The position numbers were made by a program, and so were the translations under genes. 64,000 nucleotides of DNA, from positions 248,001 through 312,000 of the forward strand of contig NZ_RBCI01000001.1 of the NCBI RefSeq assembly GCF_003628535.1, written 5' to 3'. Positions 27,775 through 35,496 of the stretch are shown here, in pieces. The notes beneath the pieces are model-generated. The model worked only from the letters and a program-made list of their open reading frames with translations. It was not told the DNA's origin and did not search any database. Each line of letters begins with the position of its first letter. Position 1 is the first letter of the stretch. This DNA comes from Flavisolibacter nicotianae. Lineage in GTDB: Bacteria; Bacteroidota; Bacteroidia; Chitinophagales; Chitinophagaceae.

Positions 27775-29250
27775 CTATTCTTTAAACGATTGAATCAATT
27801 TTTTTGATACCACTTCACCGCTGATGAGACTTGGCGGCACGCCAGGTCCCGGTACCGTAAACTGGCCGGTATAAAAAAGATTAGGCACTTTTTTACTCCG
27901 GCACGAAGGCTTGAAAACTGCAGTTTGCAACAGGGTGTTGGCAAGGCCATACGCATTGCCTTTGTACGCGTTGTACTCCGCCTTAAAATCCGATACGGAA
28001 AATGTTTTTTTGAAAGCAATGGCGCCGGCCAGGTTCTGTCCTGTGTGCTGTTCCAACCGTTGTACTACTTTTTGAAAGTAGTGTTCCCGCAATTCATCTG
28101 TATCGTCTGCCAGGCCCGACGCCACCGGTATCAGGACCATTGCATTTTCGCAACCCGCAGGGGCGCAGGCAGGATCTGTTTTCGACGGAAGGTTCAGGTA
28201 AAAAAGTGGTTCGCCGGGCCATTGCGGACGGGTATAAATCTGGTCCGCATGTTCATCAAACGGCACATCGAAAAACAGGTTGTGGTGCAGTAAGCCACTG
28301 ACTTTTTTATTCAATCCTATATAATACAAAAGGCACGAAGGTGCTAGCACCCGTTTATCCCAATAGTTGTCCGAATAGGTGCGGTAGGCCGGTGGCAGCA
28401 AGGCGCTTTCGGTAAAGCGGTAATCGGCGCCGCTGATGATGGCGTCGGCGGTGTATTCGCTTTTTTCGGTCACCAGTCTTTTTGCCTTGCCGCTTTCGAT
28501 CACGATCTCTTTCGCCGCTTCACCAAAGCGAAAGGTGACACCCAGGCGCACGGCCAGTTGCTGCATGGCTTTTACAATGCTGTACATGCCGCCTTCCGGG
28601 TACCAGGTGCCTCCCATGATATCGGCATAATTCATCAGGCTGTAAAGCGCCGGCGTATTTTTCGGCAAGGCCCCGAGAAAGAGCACCGGGAACTCCATGA
28701 TCTGGCGCAGCTTTTCGCTTTGGAAATGCTTTGCCACGTGTGATTTGATGGACGTAAATACATCGAGGCGGAAAACATTTTTCAGCATATGCCAATCGAC
28801 AAACTCGGTAAGTGACTGCCCCGGCTTATACACCAGGTCCTGCATACCGATGCGGTACTTGACCGTTGCTTCTTTGAGGTATTTTTCCAGCTTTTGTGCG
28901 CTTCCCTTTTCGATCGTTTCAAAAACGGCTTTCAGCGCATCGAAGCTGGCCGGCAGGTCGGTGTGGCCATCCTGCCAGTACACCCGGTATGAGGGGTCGA
29001 GACGGGTAAGTGAATAGTAATCGGAAACAGATTGGCCAAACTGGTTAAAGTAGCGTTCAAACACGTCGGGCATCCAATACCAGCTTGGGCCCATGTCGAA
29101 GGTGAAACCATCGGCCACCAGTTGCCCGGCGCGGCCGCCGGCCGTGGCGTTTTTCTCCACGACGGTTACCGTCCAGCCGCCCTTTGCCATAAAGGCAGCA
29201 GCCGAAAGTCCCGCAAAGCCTGCTCCTATGATCACCACTGATTTGCTCAC
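27775..29250 (-). CDS. crtI: Phytoene desaturase (CrtI type)
   Basis: A 491-residue FAD-dependent desaturase converting phytoene to lycopene. The dinucleotide-binding motif VVIIGAGFAGLSAAAFMAKGG occupies residues 5-25. FTFDMGPSWYWMPDVFERYF, PALYSLMNYADIMGGTWYPEGG and the C-terminal YTGQFTVPGPGVPPSLISG signature follow. Its start overlaps the sigma-factor stop by 4 bp (ATGA), tying pigment synthesis directly to the sigma gene. Length and motifs fit a complete bacterial CrtI. Confidence 0.95.
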   Translation of the reverse strand: MSKSVVIIGAGFAGLSAAAFMAKGGWTVTVVEKNATAGGRAGQLVADGFTFDMGPSWYWMPDVFERYFNQFGQSVSDYYSLTRLDPSYRVYWQDGHTDLPASFDALKAVFETIEKGSAQKLEKYLKEATVKYRIGMQDLVYKPGQSLTEFVDWHMLKNVFRLDVFTSIKSHVAKHFQSEKLRQIMEFPVLFLGALPKNTPALYSLMNYADIMGGTWYPEGGMYSIVKAMQQLAVRLGVTFRFGEAAKEIVIESGKAKRLVTEKSEYTADAIISGADYRFTESALLPPAYRTYSDNYWDKRVLAPSCLLYYIGLNKKVSGLLHHNLFFDVPFDEHADQIYTRPQWPGEPLFYLNLPSKTDPACAPAGCENAMVLIPVASGLADDTDELREHYFQKVVQRLEQHTGQNLAGAIAFKKTFSVSDFKAEYNAYKGNAYGLANTLLQTAVFKPSCRSKKVPNLFYTGQFTVPGPGVPPSLISGEVVSKKLIQSFKE

Positions 29251-29726
29251 CGGTCGATTTGTTTTTGCAACATCTTTTTCGCAAAATGGATACGGCTCTT
29301 GATTGTTCCCAGGGGTTCGTTCAGTGCCAGGGCAATCTCATGGTATTTATAACCTTGGAGATACAGCAGGCAGGCAGTTTTAAAGATAGCGGGTAATTGG
29401 TGAAGAGCCGCATGAATCTCCTTCAACCGCACCGTGTTTTCGGGGGAAAGTGCATAAGGCGTTACCGAACCTTTCACCGTATCCATGACTCCCTTTTTGC
29501 GCTGGTTACGGCGGTAATCGTTGATAAAAATGTTGCGCATGATAGTAAACAGCCAGGCCTTGATGTTGGTTCCCGGCTCGTATTTTTCGCGGTAGGTAAA
29601 GGCTTTGCACAAGGTTTCCTGGCAAAGGTCCCTGGCCGCCTCCTGGTCCCTGGTCAGCGTAATGGCAAAGGGCTTCAGACCATCGGCATTGTGCAAAACC
29701 AAACTGCTAAACTCCTGAATGCTCAT
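29247..29726 (-). CDS. ECF-type RNA polymerase sigma factor
   Basis: A 159-residue sigma-70 family factor with only regions 2 and 4. Region 2 spans about residues 10-75 (RDQEAARDLCQETLCKAFT, then NIKAWLFTIMRNIFINDYRR); region 4 spans about 100-155 (LHQLPAIFKTACLLYLQGYKYHEIALALNEPLGTIKSRIHFAKKML). No anti-sigma gene is adjacent; control seems to come from the CarH-type regulator gene just upstream and the half-site array between them. It is the first gene of the crt operon and is translationally coupled to crtI. Confidence 0.93.
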   Translation of the reverse strand: MSIQEFSSLVLHNADGLKPFAITLTRDQEAARDLCQETLCKAFTYREKYEPGTNIKAWLFTIMRNIFINDYRRNQRKKGVMDTVKGSVTPYALSPENTVRLKEIHAALHQLPAIFKTACLLYLQGYKYHEIALALNEPLGTIKSRIHFAKKMLQKQIDR

Positions 29727-29818
29727 TTTGTCTAATCTTTACTTTGATAAAGTTAAACAACAGTTTTGGAAAAAAGATCATTTTGTTTAAATAAAATTTC
29801 CATTTTCTTAAACAAAAT
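29725..29818 (-). promoter_or_regulatory. Operator array of alternating TTGTTTAA half-sites before the sigma-crt operon
   Basis: The 104-bp gap between the CarH-type gene and the sigma gene contains four related half-sites in alternating orientation: ATTTTGTCTAA (29725-29735, overlapping the sigma start), TTAAACAA (29753-29760), ATTTTGTTTAA (29780-29790) and TTAAACAAAAT (29808-29818). The last two form a perfect 11-bp inverted repeat with a 17-bp spacer. Centres are about 27-28 bp apart. Position between a CarH-like repressor and its presumed target operon makes this the likely operator; TAACTTTA within it may be a promoter element. Confidence 0.7.
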
Positions 29819-29830
29819 CGCCTTCCGAAA

Positions 29831-30709
29831 CTATTGCAGGGAGTTTATATACGATGCGACAGCCTGGAGCGATTGTAGCAGCGTGATTTTTTCGGCGGGT
29901 CCTTTCCGGTACACCTGGGCGAGGTGGCCCGACAGGATCAGCGAAGCGTGACCGGCTGCGTTTTGGAGCTGGTGCAGCAGGCGGTTCAGACGGGAAAGAT
30001 TGGGAAACGTGGTCAGGTGGGAATAAACATAATCGGGCTTCTTGACCTCGATGATGTATTCCATATCGTTCAGGGGCACATTGGCGCCAAGATAGATCAC
30101 TGGGAGCCCCTGTTTGCGGAGTAAATAATACACGTACAAAAGGCCCAGTTCGTGGTGTTCGCCTTCGGGCAGGAACAAGATGAACAGCGGTTGCGTTTTC
30201 CCGGCAAAAGGCAGGCCTTCAATCGCATGGATGATCTTCTGGCGGATGATGGCCGAGACGATGTGCTCCTGCACCGGGCGCAGGCGGTTTGTTTGCCAAA
30301 GAATACCAACACGGTCCAGGAAAGAAAACACAAGTCCCGTAATGGTTTGTTCGATGCCCCGTTCACGGATCTGCTGGTTGAGAAGTGATTCAAAGTCGGT
30401 GCTCTTTAAATCGATCATGCAGCCGATCAGTTCATTGATGATGTATTCATCGCGGGCATTGGGTTCCTGTAGCCGCAGGGCAGCTTCGGTTCGCTGCTCC
30501 GGCTGCATTTCATCAATATGGGAGATCTTGTAGCCATACTTGTTCAGCAAGGCGATTGTTAGCAGGGTCTTGAGCTCGTCGTTGTTGTAACGGCGGATGT
30601 TTGTCGTGGTCCGCGAGGGTTTTAGAAACTGGTAGCGTTGCTCCCAAATGCGGATGGTGTGGGCTTTAATTCCCGACAACGATTCCAGTTCTTTGATCGT
30701 AAAGCTCAT
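29831..30709 (-). CDS. CarH-type B12-dependent photoreceptor repressor (MerR family)
   Basis: A 292-residue protein with an N-terminal MerR helix-turn-helix (residues 1-70, FTIKELESLSGIKAHTIRIW), a helical B12-binding-2 cap domain (about 85-165) and a Rossmann-like cobalamin-binding domain (about 172-290). The CarH light-sensing signature W-x9-EH is intact (Trp138, Glu148, His149), and the lower axial ligand motif E-x-H-x-x-G is present (Glu184, His186, Gly189). In characterised CarH proteins adenosylcobalamin allows a tetramer to bind DNA in the dark and light breaks it. The gene lies directly upstream of the sigma-crt operon, so light-induced carotenoid synthesis is the likely role. Confidence 0.9.
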   Translation of the reverse strand: MSFTIKELESLSGIKAHTIRIWEQRYQFLKPSRTTTNIRRYNNDELKTLLTIALLNKYGYKISHIDEMQPEQRTEAALRLQEPNARDEYIINELIGCMIDLKSTDFESLLNQQIRERGIEQTITGLVFSFLDRVGILWQTNRLRPVQEHIVSAIIRQKIIHAIEGLPFAGKTQPLFILFLPEGEHHELGLLYVYYLLRKQGLPVIYLGANVPLNDMEYIIEVKKPDYVYSHLTTFPNLSRLNRLLHQLQNAAGHASLILSGHLAQVYRKGPAEKITLLQSLQAVASYINSLQ

Positions 30710-30745
30710 GCGAAGTATGACAATCCAAAAGGAATTTGGTTGAAA

Positions 30746-31483
30746 TCAGAGTTCTGCATTTTTCAGCACGCCGGCTTCCCGCAAACGGGCCAGGGTTCCA
30801 TTCGAAGCCGCCTTTCGCAACGCCATAATATGGCGCTCGTGGTGCAAATCGGTTCCGGCGAAATCATAATAATTTTTCTTACACAGGTATTCGGCCAGTT
30901 CCTGCACGCCCTTGCCGTAGTAGCCAATCAGGGAAAGCAGGTTAAGCTGGAAAAGACAACCCGCTTCTTTCAACTCGTCGAAAAACTCCTTGCGGCCGGC
31001 CAGGTACACATACCGCTCGGGGTGCGCAATGATCGGCTGGTACTGCTGGATCTGCATTTCGAACAGCACGTGCTGCAGGTCCATCGGCGCCGTTACCATC
31101 GAAAACTCCACCAGCACTTTATTACCGCTGACGGGCAGCAACGGCTTTTTGTTGCGCAGGGCTTCTTCAAAGTGTTCGTCGATGAAATATTCGGCAGCGG
31201 CCTTCAGCTCGATCTCGATGCCTTCTTCCTGCAACGCTTTTTGCAGCCAGTCCAGCTTTTCAGCAATAATTTCGGGGGTGTTGGGATAAAGTTCCCAAAA
31301 GATGTGGGGCGTGGTAATGAGTTTGCGATACCCGAGGCTGTGCAGGCCGCGGATCAATTCGAGCGATGTTGCCAGGTTGCCGGAGCCATCGTCGATTCCC
31401 GGCAGCAGGTGCGAATGCATATCGGTACCGAGCCAGCTCAGGTCCGCACTTTCCGTTGCCTTCTTTCTACCGAAGAACCACAT
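30746..31483 (-). CDS. CpsB/YwqE-type tyrosine-protein phosphatase
   Basis: A 245-residue PHP-domain metal-dependent phosphatase of the CpsB/YwqE family, which removes phosphate from bacterial tyrosine kinases controlling capsule synthesis. The metal-binding motif DMHSHLLPGIDDGS is at about residues 21-34; ITTPHIFWELYPN, VEFSMVTAPMDL, PIIAHPERY and DFAGTDLHHERH supply further ligands. It is the last gene of the long polysaccharide locus and overlaps the preceding glycosyltransferase by 17 bp. Its natural substrate is probably the C-terminal tyrosines of the Wzc-like kinase at the head of the same locus (59445-61847). Confidence 0.9.
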   Translation of the reverse strand: MWFFGRKKATESADLSWLGTDMHSHLLPGIDDGSGNLATSLELIRGLHSLGYRKLITTPHIFWELYPNTPEIIAEKLDWLQKALQEEGIEIELKAAAEYFIDEHFEEALRNKKPLLPVSGNKVLVEFSMVTAPMDLQHVLFEMQIQQYQPIIAHPERYVYLAGRKEFFDELKEAGCLFQLNLLSLIGYYGKGVQELAEYLCKKNYYDFAGTDLHHERHIMALRKAASNGTLARLREAGVLKNAEL

Positions 31484-32681
31484 CCGCCGTTATTTTTTTT
31501 TGAAGCAATTCGTAATAAAGTTCCGACATATCCCGCATCAGGCGCTGGTAGCTGAACCGCTGCAGCACATAAGGGCTGCTGTTGCTGCCCAGGCGCACCC
31601 GGAGGGCTTCGTCTTCCACCAGCTTCAGAAGGTGGCGGCAAAAGGTTTCCTCATCATCCAGGGCAGCCAGCAAGGCGGTTTCGCCTTCCAGCACAATGTC
31701 GCCGATGCCACCGACCCTGGTGCTGACAATGGGCTTGCCGGCGGCCTGCGCCTCGATTAAACTAACCGGCGTGCCTTCATTAAAAGAAGTCAGCGCAATG
31801 ATATCCAGGCCGGCGGTGATGGTGTCCACATCACTTCGCCACGAAGTAAAAACAAGCGGATGCGGATGGGTGTCGCTGTCCTGCACCGAGAACGGGATAC
31901 CCAGCCGCGACGCTTCGGCTTCCAGGTCGGCCCTTGTTTCGCCGTCACCAATGATAAAGGCCTTGATCTTGCGGCTGCTCTGCTGCAGTACGTGTTGTAT
32001 GGCTTTTAAAAACAGCGGGTGATTTTTTACCGGTACCAGCCGGCCGATGATACCGATGGCCACGACCTCATCATCCAGCCCGAACTCCGCCCGGAACGAG
32101 CGGCGTTTTTCCGGCATGTCCCGCTGAAACTTGTCCAGGTCCAGGCCGAGCGGTATGATGCGGAATTTGTGTTCCGGTGCGATCCTGAACTCCTGCGACA
32201 GCTCTTTCTTTTGCGCTTCGCTGATGGCCACGATGGCGCTTGACTTGCTGGCCAGGTAGCGTTCGAGGTTGATGTAAAAACCGGATTTGACTTTATTAAA
32301 ATACGAGTGAAAGACATGGCCGTGATAGGTATGCACGATGGCCGGAACGCCGCAGGCCGACGCCGCCAGGCGACCCAGCGCCCCTGGTTTGGCCGCATGG
32401 GTGTGCACGATGTCGGGCTTGAAATCCCGGATCAGTTTTTTCAGCTTGTTGTACGCCTGCACGTCCTTCATCGGACTGATGGACCGGCCCATTTCGGGAA
32501 TGGTGACGTAATTGATCCCCAACTGCCCGGCGAGGTAATCTGCGCTTTTCTCGTGTACTTCCTTTTCCCCCACAACCAGCAGCGTATCAAACTCCGGGGA
32601 GAGATACTTCGTAAGGTAGGTTGCATTCAGCACAGGCCCACCGACGATTAACCGGTTTAATATCCGCAAAATTTTTGGCAT
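31467..32681 (-). CDS. GT4-family glycosyltransferase
   Basis: A 404-residue retaining glycosyltransferase with the GT-B fold. The N-terminal acceptor domain has the early glycine loop NRLIVGGPVLN and DIVHTHAAKPGALGRLAA; the donor domain has AIGIIGRLVPVKNHPLFLKA, IIGDGETRADLE and the sugar-nucleotide site SFNEGTPVSLIEAQAAGKPIV with the E-x7-E spacing. Probably cytoplasmic, adding a sugar to the lipid-linked repeat unit; the sugar cannot be told. The stop overlaps the start of the phosphatase gene. Confidence 0.87.
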   Translation of the reverse strand: MPKILRILNRLIVGGPVLNATYLTKYLSPEFDTLLVVGEKEVHEKSADYLAGQLGINYVTIPEMGRSISPMKDVQAYNKLKKLIRDFKPDIVHTHAAKPGALGRLAASACGVPAIVHTYHGHVFHSYFNKVKSGFYINLERYLASKSSAIVAISEAQKKELSQEFRIAPEHKFRIIPLGLDLDKFQRDMPEKRRSFRAEFGLDDEVVAIGIIGRLVPVKNHPLFLKAIQHVLQQSSRKIKAFIIGDGETRADLEAEASRLGIPFSVQDSDTHPHPLVFTSWRSDVDTITAGLDIIALTSFNEGTPVSLIEAQAAGKPIVSTRVGGIGDIVLEGETALLAALDDEETFCRHLLKLVEDEALRVRLGSNSSPYVLQRFSYQRLMRDMSELYYELLQKKITADVVLR

Positions 32682-32776
32682 ACAGCGGCACGAAAATAAG
32701 GGAGAATAGGGTTCTTTGAAAATAAGGAGGCGGGCAGGACGGCTTGGCGTGTAAGTGTCGGCCTGCCGGTTGCGCC

Positions 32777-33934
32777 TTATTTTTCTTCGTTATTGGGAAA
32801 AACCGGTGGCCTGTCACCGGCAGCAATAGCCGCCAAAAAAGCCTTTGAAAAATCGAGCGCCTCCCCGATCACATGATGCATGTCCATGTAGCGGTAGGTG
32901 GCCAGGCGACCCAGGAAGCTTACATTGGAAAGTGCTTCGGCTTCGCTGCGGTAACGATGAAGCTTTTCCTTGTCGCCGGCAAGCCGTTTGGGATAGTAGG
33001 GAATATCCTCTTCTCCTGTTTCCTTGCTGTATTCTTTGAAGTACACCGTGCCTTCGTGCTGCTCCCAGGGTGTAAAATGTTTGTGCTCGTGCACACGGGT
33101 GTAGGGCACTTCCTGGTTGCAGTAATTGATGACGGCATTGCCCTGGTAATCGCCTTCGGCATAGCCTTTTTCAAAATAGACGGTGCGGTACGAAAGCCGG
33201 CCATACCGGTAGTGAAAGTACTGATCGAGCGGACCGGTGAAAAACACATGGTCGTAGCCGGCAACGTCTTCCTTGCTGTCGAACTTCCGGTTCAGCGTCA
33301 CGGTAATGTTAGGATGATCGAGTAGCTTGTCGAACATTTCTGTGAACCCGTTGCGGGGAATCCCCTGGAGCGGGTTGTTGTAATAGTTGTCGTTGTAATT
33401 GAACCGTACCGGGATTCGCTTGAGAATGGCCGCCGGCAGTTCGGTGGGTTCGCAGCCCCACTGCTTTTTGGTGTACCCGTAGAAAAACGCCTTGTACAAA
33501 TCCTTCCCGATAAATTTCATGGCCTGCTCCTCGAAATTCTGCGGCTCGTCAATGCTCTTGTCGGCAATGGAGTCCAGAAACTCCTTTGCCTCGGTTGGCG
33601 AAAGTGCTTTGTTAAAAAACTGGTTGATCGTGTGCAAGTTTACCGGCATGGAATAAACCGTTCCATTGAATACGGCTTTTACCCGGTTGATAAAAGGCAC
33701 CATCTCGATAAACCGGTTGACATAATCCCAAATGTCCTGGCGGTCCGTGTTAAAAATATGCGGACCATAAATGTGCACCATCACATCTGTTTTTTTGTCT
33801 CTTTCTGTGTAACAATTACCCCCGATGTGGGAGCGTTCGTCGATTACCTCTACCTGGCAATCCAGGTTGTTTACCAGTTCGTTTGCCAGCACTGCACCGG
33901 AAAAGCCGGCGCCGACCACTAAGTATTTTTTCAT
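32777..33934 (-). CDS. glf: UDP-galactopyranose mutase
   Basis: A 385-residue flavoenzyme that ring-contracts UDP-galactopyranose to UDP-galactofuranose. The start at 33934 gives MKKYLVVGAGFSGAVLANEL (FAD-binding GxGxxG). HIGGNCYTERD, HIYGPHIFNT, YGYTKKQWG, RIPVRFNYNDNYY and YTRVHEHKHF are all family signatures. It implies that galactofuranose is part of the polymer made by this locus; a dedicated Galf transferase is not identified among the GT genes. It is divergent from the membrane protein gene at 34093 with a 158-bp promoter region. Confidence 0.95.
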   Translation of the reverse strand: MKKYLVVGAGFSGAVLANELVNNLDCQVEVIDERSHIGGNCYTERDKKTDVMVHIYGPHIFNTDRQDIWDYVNRFIEMVPFINRVKAVFNGTVYSMPVNLHTINQFFNKALSPTEAKEFLDSIADKSIDEPQNFEEQAMKFIGKDLYKAFFYGYTKKQWGCEPTELPAAILKRIPVRFNYNDNYYNNPLQGIPRNGFTEMFDKLLDHPNITVTLNRKFDSKEDVAGYDHVFFTGPLDQYFHYRYGRLSYRTVYFEKGYAEGDYQGNAVINYCNQEVPYTRVHEHKHFTPWEQHEGTVYFKEYSKETGEEDIPYYPKRLAGDKEKLHRYRSEAEALSNVSFLGRLATYRYMDMHHVIGEALDFSKAFLAAIAAGDRPPVFPNNEEK

Positions 33935-34092
33935 TCCTGTTTCGGATTTCTGCTGTAAAAAATTAGGGATGACCCGTTGCCTTTCTAAAAAAATCAAACC
34001 AACACCTGACAAAGAAGGATACGGTGTCATTGCGCTTGACCGGTTTCAATTTCACTGCTCCAGCGGCTGAAAGCAGGCCGGAACCCTTTTCT

Positions 34093-35496
34093 ATGCTATT
34101 TTCGCCGGCAGAAAGATTTATTGTGGAGCAACAATTCTTGACGATCTGGGACCTGGTGTTGACACCTTTGTACCTGCTGGCTCTCGTGTTCATTGCCATA
34201 CGGTACCGGGACAACAAATATCCGCCCGGGCACCCGCTGCGGAAGTATTACCTGCCCGGCCTTTATTCCAAAATTGGCGGGGCGATCTTTATCGGTTTGC
34301 TCTATGCATTTTATTACAAAGGTGGCGACACCTTCAACTATTTCAGGCATGCACAGATCATCAATTCGGCACTGGGTGATTCCATCGATCGGTGGCTTAA
34401 ACTTATTCTGCATTATTCGCCAGATCAATCGCCTGAAATTTATAAATACACATCACAATTATACTGGTACGATTCGCCTTCCGAATACATGGTGGCTGTG
34501 ATAACGGCATTGCTAAGTATTCTCACTTTCAACACCTATCTGCCAACGGCGCTTTTGTTCGCCGCTATTTCCTTCACAGGGATTTGGGCCATGTACAAAA
34601 CATTTGCACAACTCTATCCCAAAAACACGGCCTCTCTGGCCATCGCGTTTTTATTCATACCCAGTACAGTGGTTTGGGGCTCCGGCATTTTCAAAGACAC
34701 GATTTGTATGTTTGGCGTTGGATGGATCACACATGCCACGTTTCGCCTTTTTATCAACAAGGATTTCTCCGTCCGGAATATTTTTTTGATCATCTTAAGC
34801 TTTATCCTGGTTGCCAAGATTAAATTGTACATCCTGCTCGCCTTTTTGCCCGCCCTGGCCATGTGGCTGCTGCTGACCTATTCCAAAAAAATTGAGCGGC
34901 CGGCGATGCGCTGGCTTACCAATGCATTTTTTATTCTCCTGACAGTTGTGGGGTCTGTTTTTTTCATGCAACGCTTTGCCGATGAACTGAACAAGTATTC
35001 GCTGGAAAAAATTACACAGACGGCGAAAGTTACACAGGACTGGACCAGCCTTGCTGCCGGTGAAGAAGGATCGGTTTATAATATTGGAGAAATCAGCGAT
35101 GATCCGGCCAGCCTGATTGCCCTTTTTCCCAAGGCGGTGGTAGTCACCTTCTTCCGGCCCTTTCCATGGGAGGCCAAAAAAATCATCATGGTGTTGTCGA
35201 TGATTGAAGCGCTGGCCTTTATCTATTTCACGCTGCAAATGTTTTTCAACCGGAAGTCCAAACCCGTGCGCACCCTTATCCAAGACCCGAACATTCTATT
35301 TTGCCTGGTGTTCGCCCTGATCTTTGGTTTTGCCGTCGGAGTCTCTTCGGGCAACTTTGGTACCTTGTCGCGTTACAAGATTCCCTGTCTCCCGTTTTAT
35401 GGCGCCATGCTGGCCATTATGCTGGGAGAAAAAAAAGAAGGGGCCGAAAACAGCCCCAACAAAAGTTCCAGACGACAGTATCAACCGGCGATATAA
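34093..35496 (+). CDS. Polytopic membrane protein, possible polysaccharide polymerase
   Basis: A 467-residue protein (start ATG at 34093, MLFSPAERFIVEQQFLTIWD; an upstream GTG at 34024 is less likely) with about ten hydrophobic segments. Larger hydrophilic parts are YKGGDTFNYFRHAQIINSALGDS with IYKYTSQLYWYDSPSEYM near residues 80-135 and a segment around 300-340. VWGSGIFKDTICMFGVGW and RPFPWEAKKIIM are conserved-looking. No named family is recognised. As the locus has Wzx, Wza and Wzc but no other candidate polymerase, a Wzy-like role is an inference from context and topology. It is on the opposite strand to most of the locus, overlapping the asnB end by 16 bp. Confidence 0.55.
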   Translation: MLFSPAERFIVEQQFLTIWDLVLTPLYLLALVFIAIRYRDNKYPPGHPLRKYYLPGLYSKIGGAIFIGLLYAFYYKGGDTFNYFRHAQIINSALGDSIDRWLKLILHYSPDQSPEIYKYTSQLYWYDSPSEYMVAVITALLSILTFNTYLPTALLFAAISFTGIWAMYKTFAQLYPKNTASLAIAFLFIPSTVVWGSGIFKDTICMFGVGWITHATFRLFINKDFSVRNIFLIILSFILVAKIKLYILLAFLPALAMWLLLTYSKKIERPAMRWLTNAFFILLTVVGSVFFMQRFADELNKYSLEKITQTAKVTQDWTSLAAGEEGSVYNIGEISDDPASLIALFPKAVVVTFFRPFPWEAKKIIMVLSMIEALAFIYFTLQMFFNRKSKPVRTLIQDPNILFCLVFALIFGFAVGVSSGNFGTLSRYKIPCLPFYGAMLAIMLGEKKEGAENSPNKSSRRQYQPAI

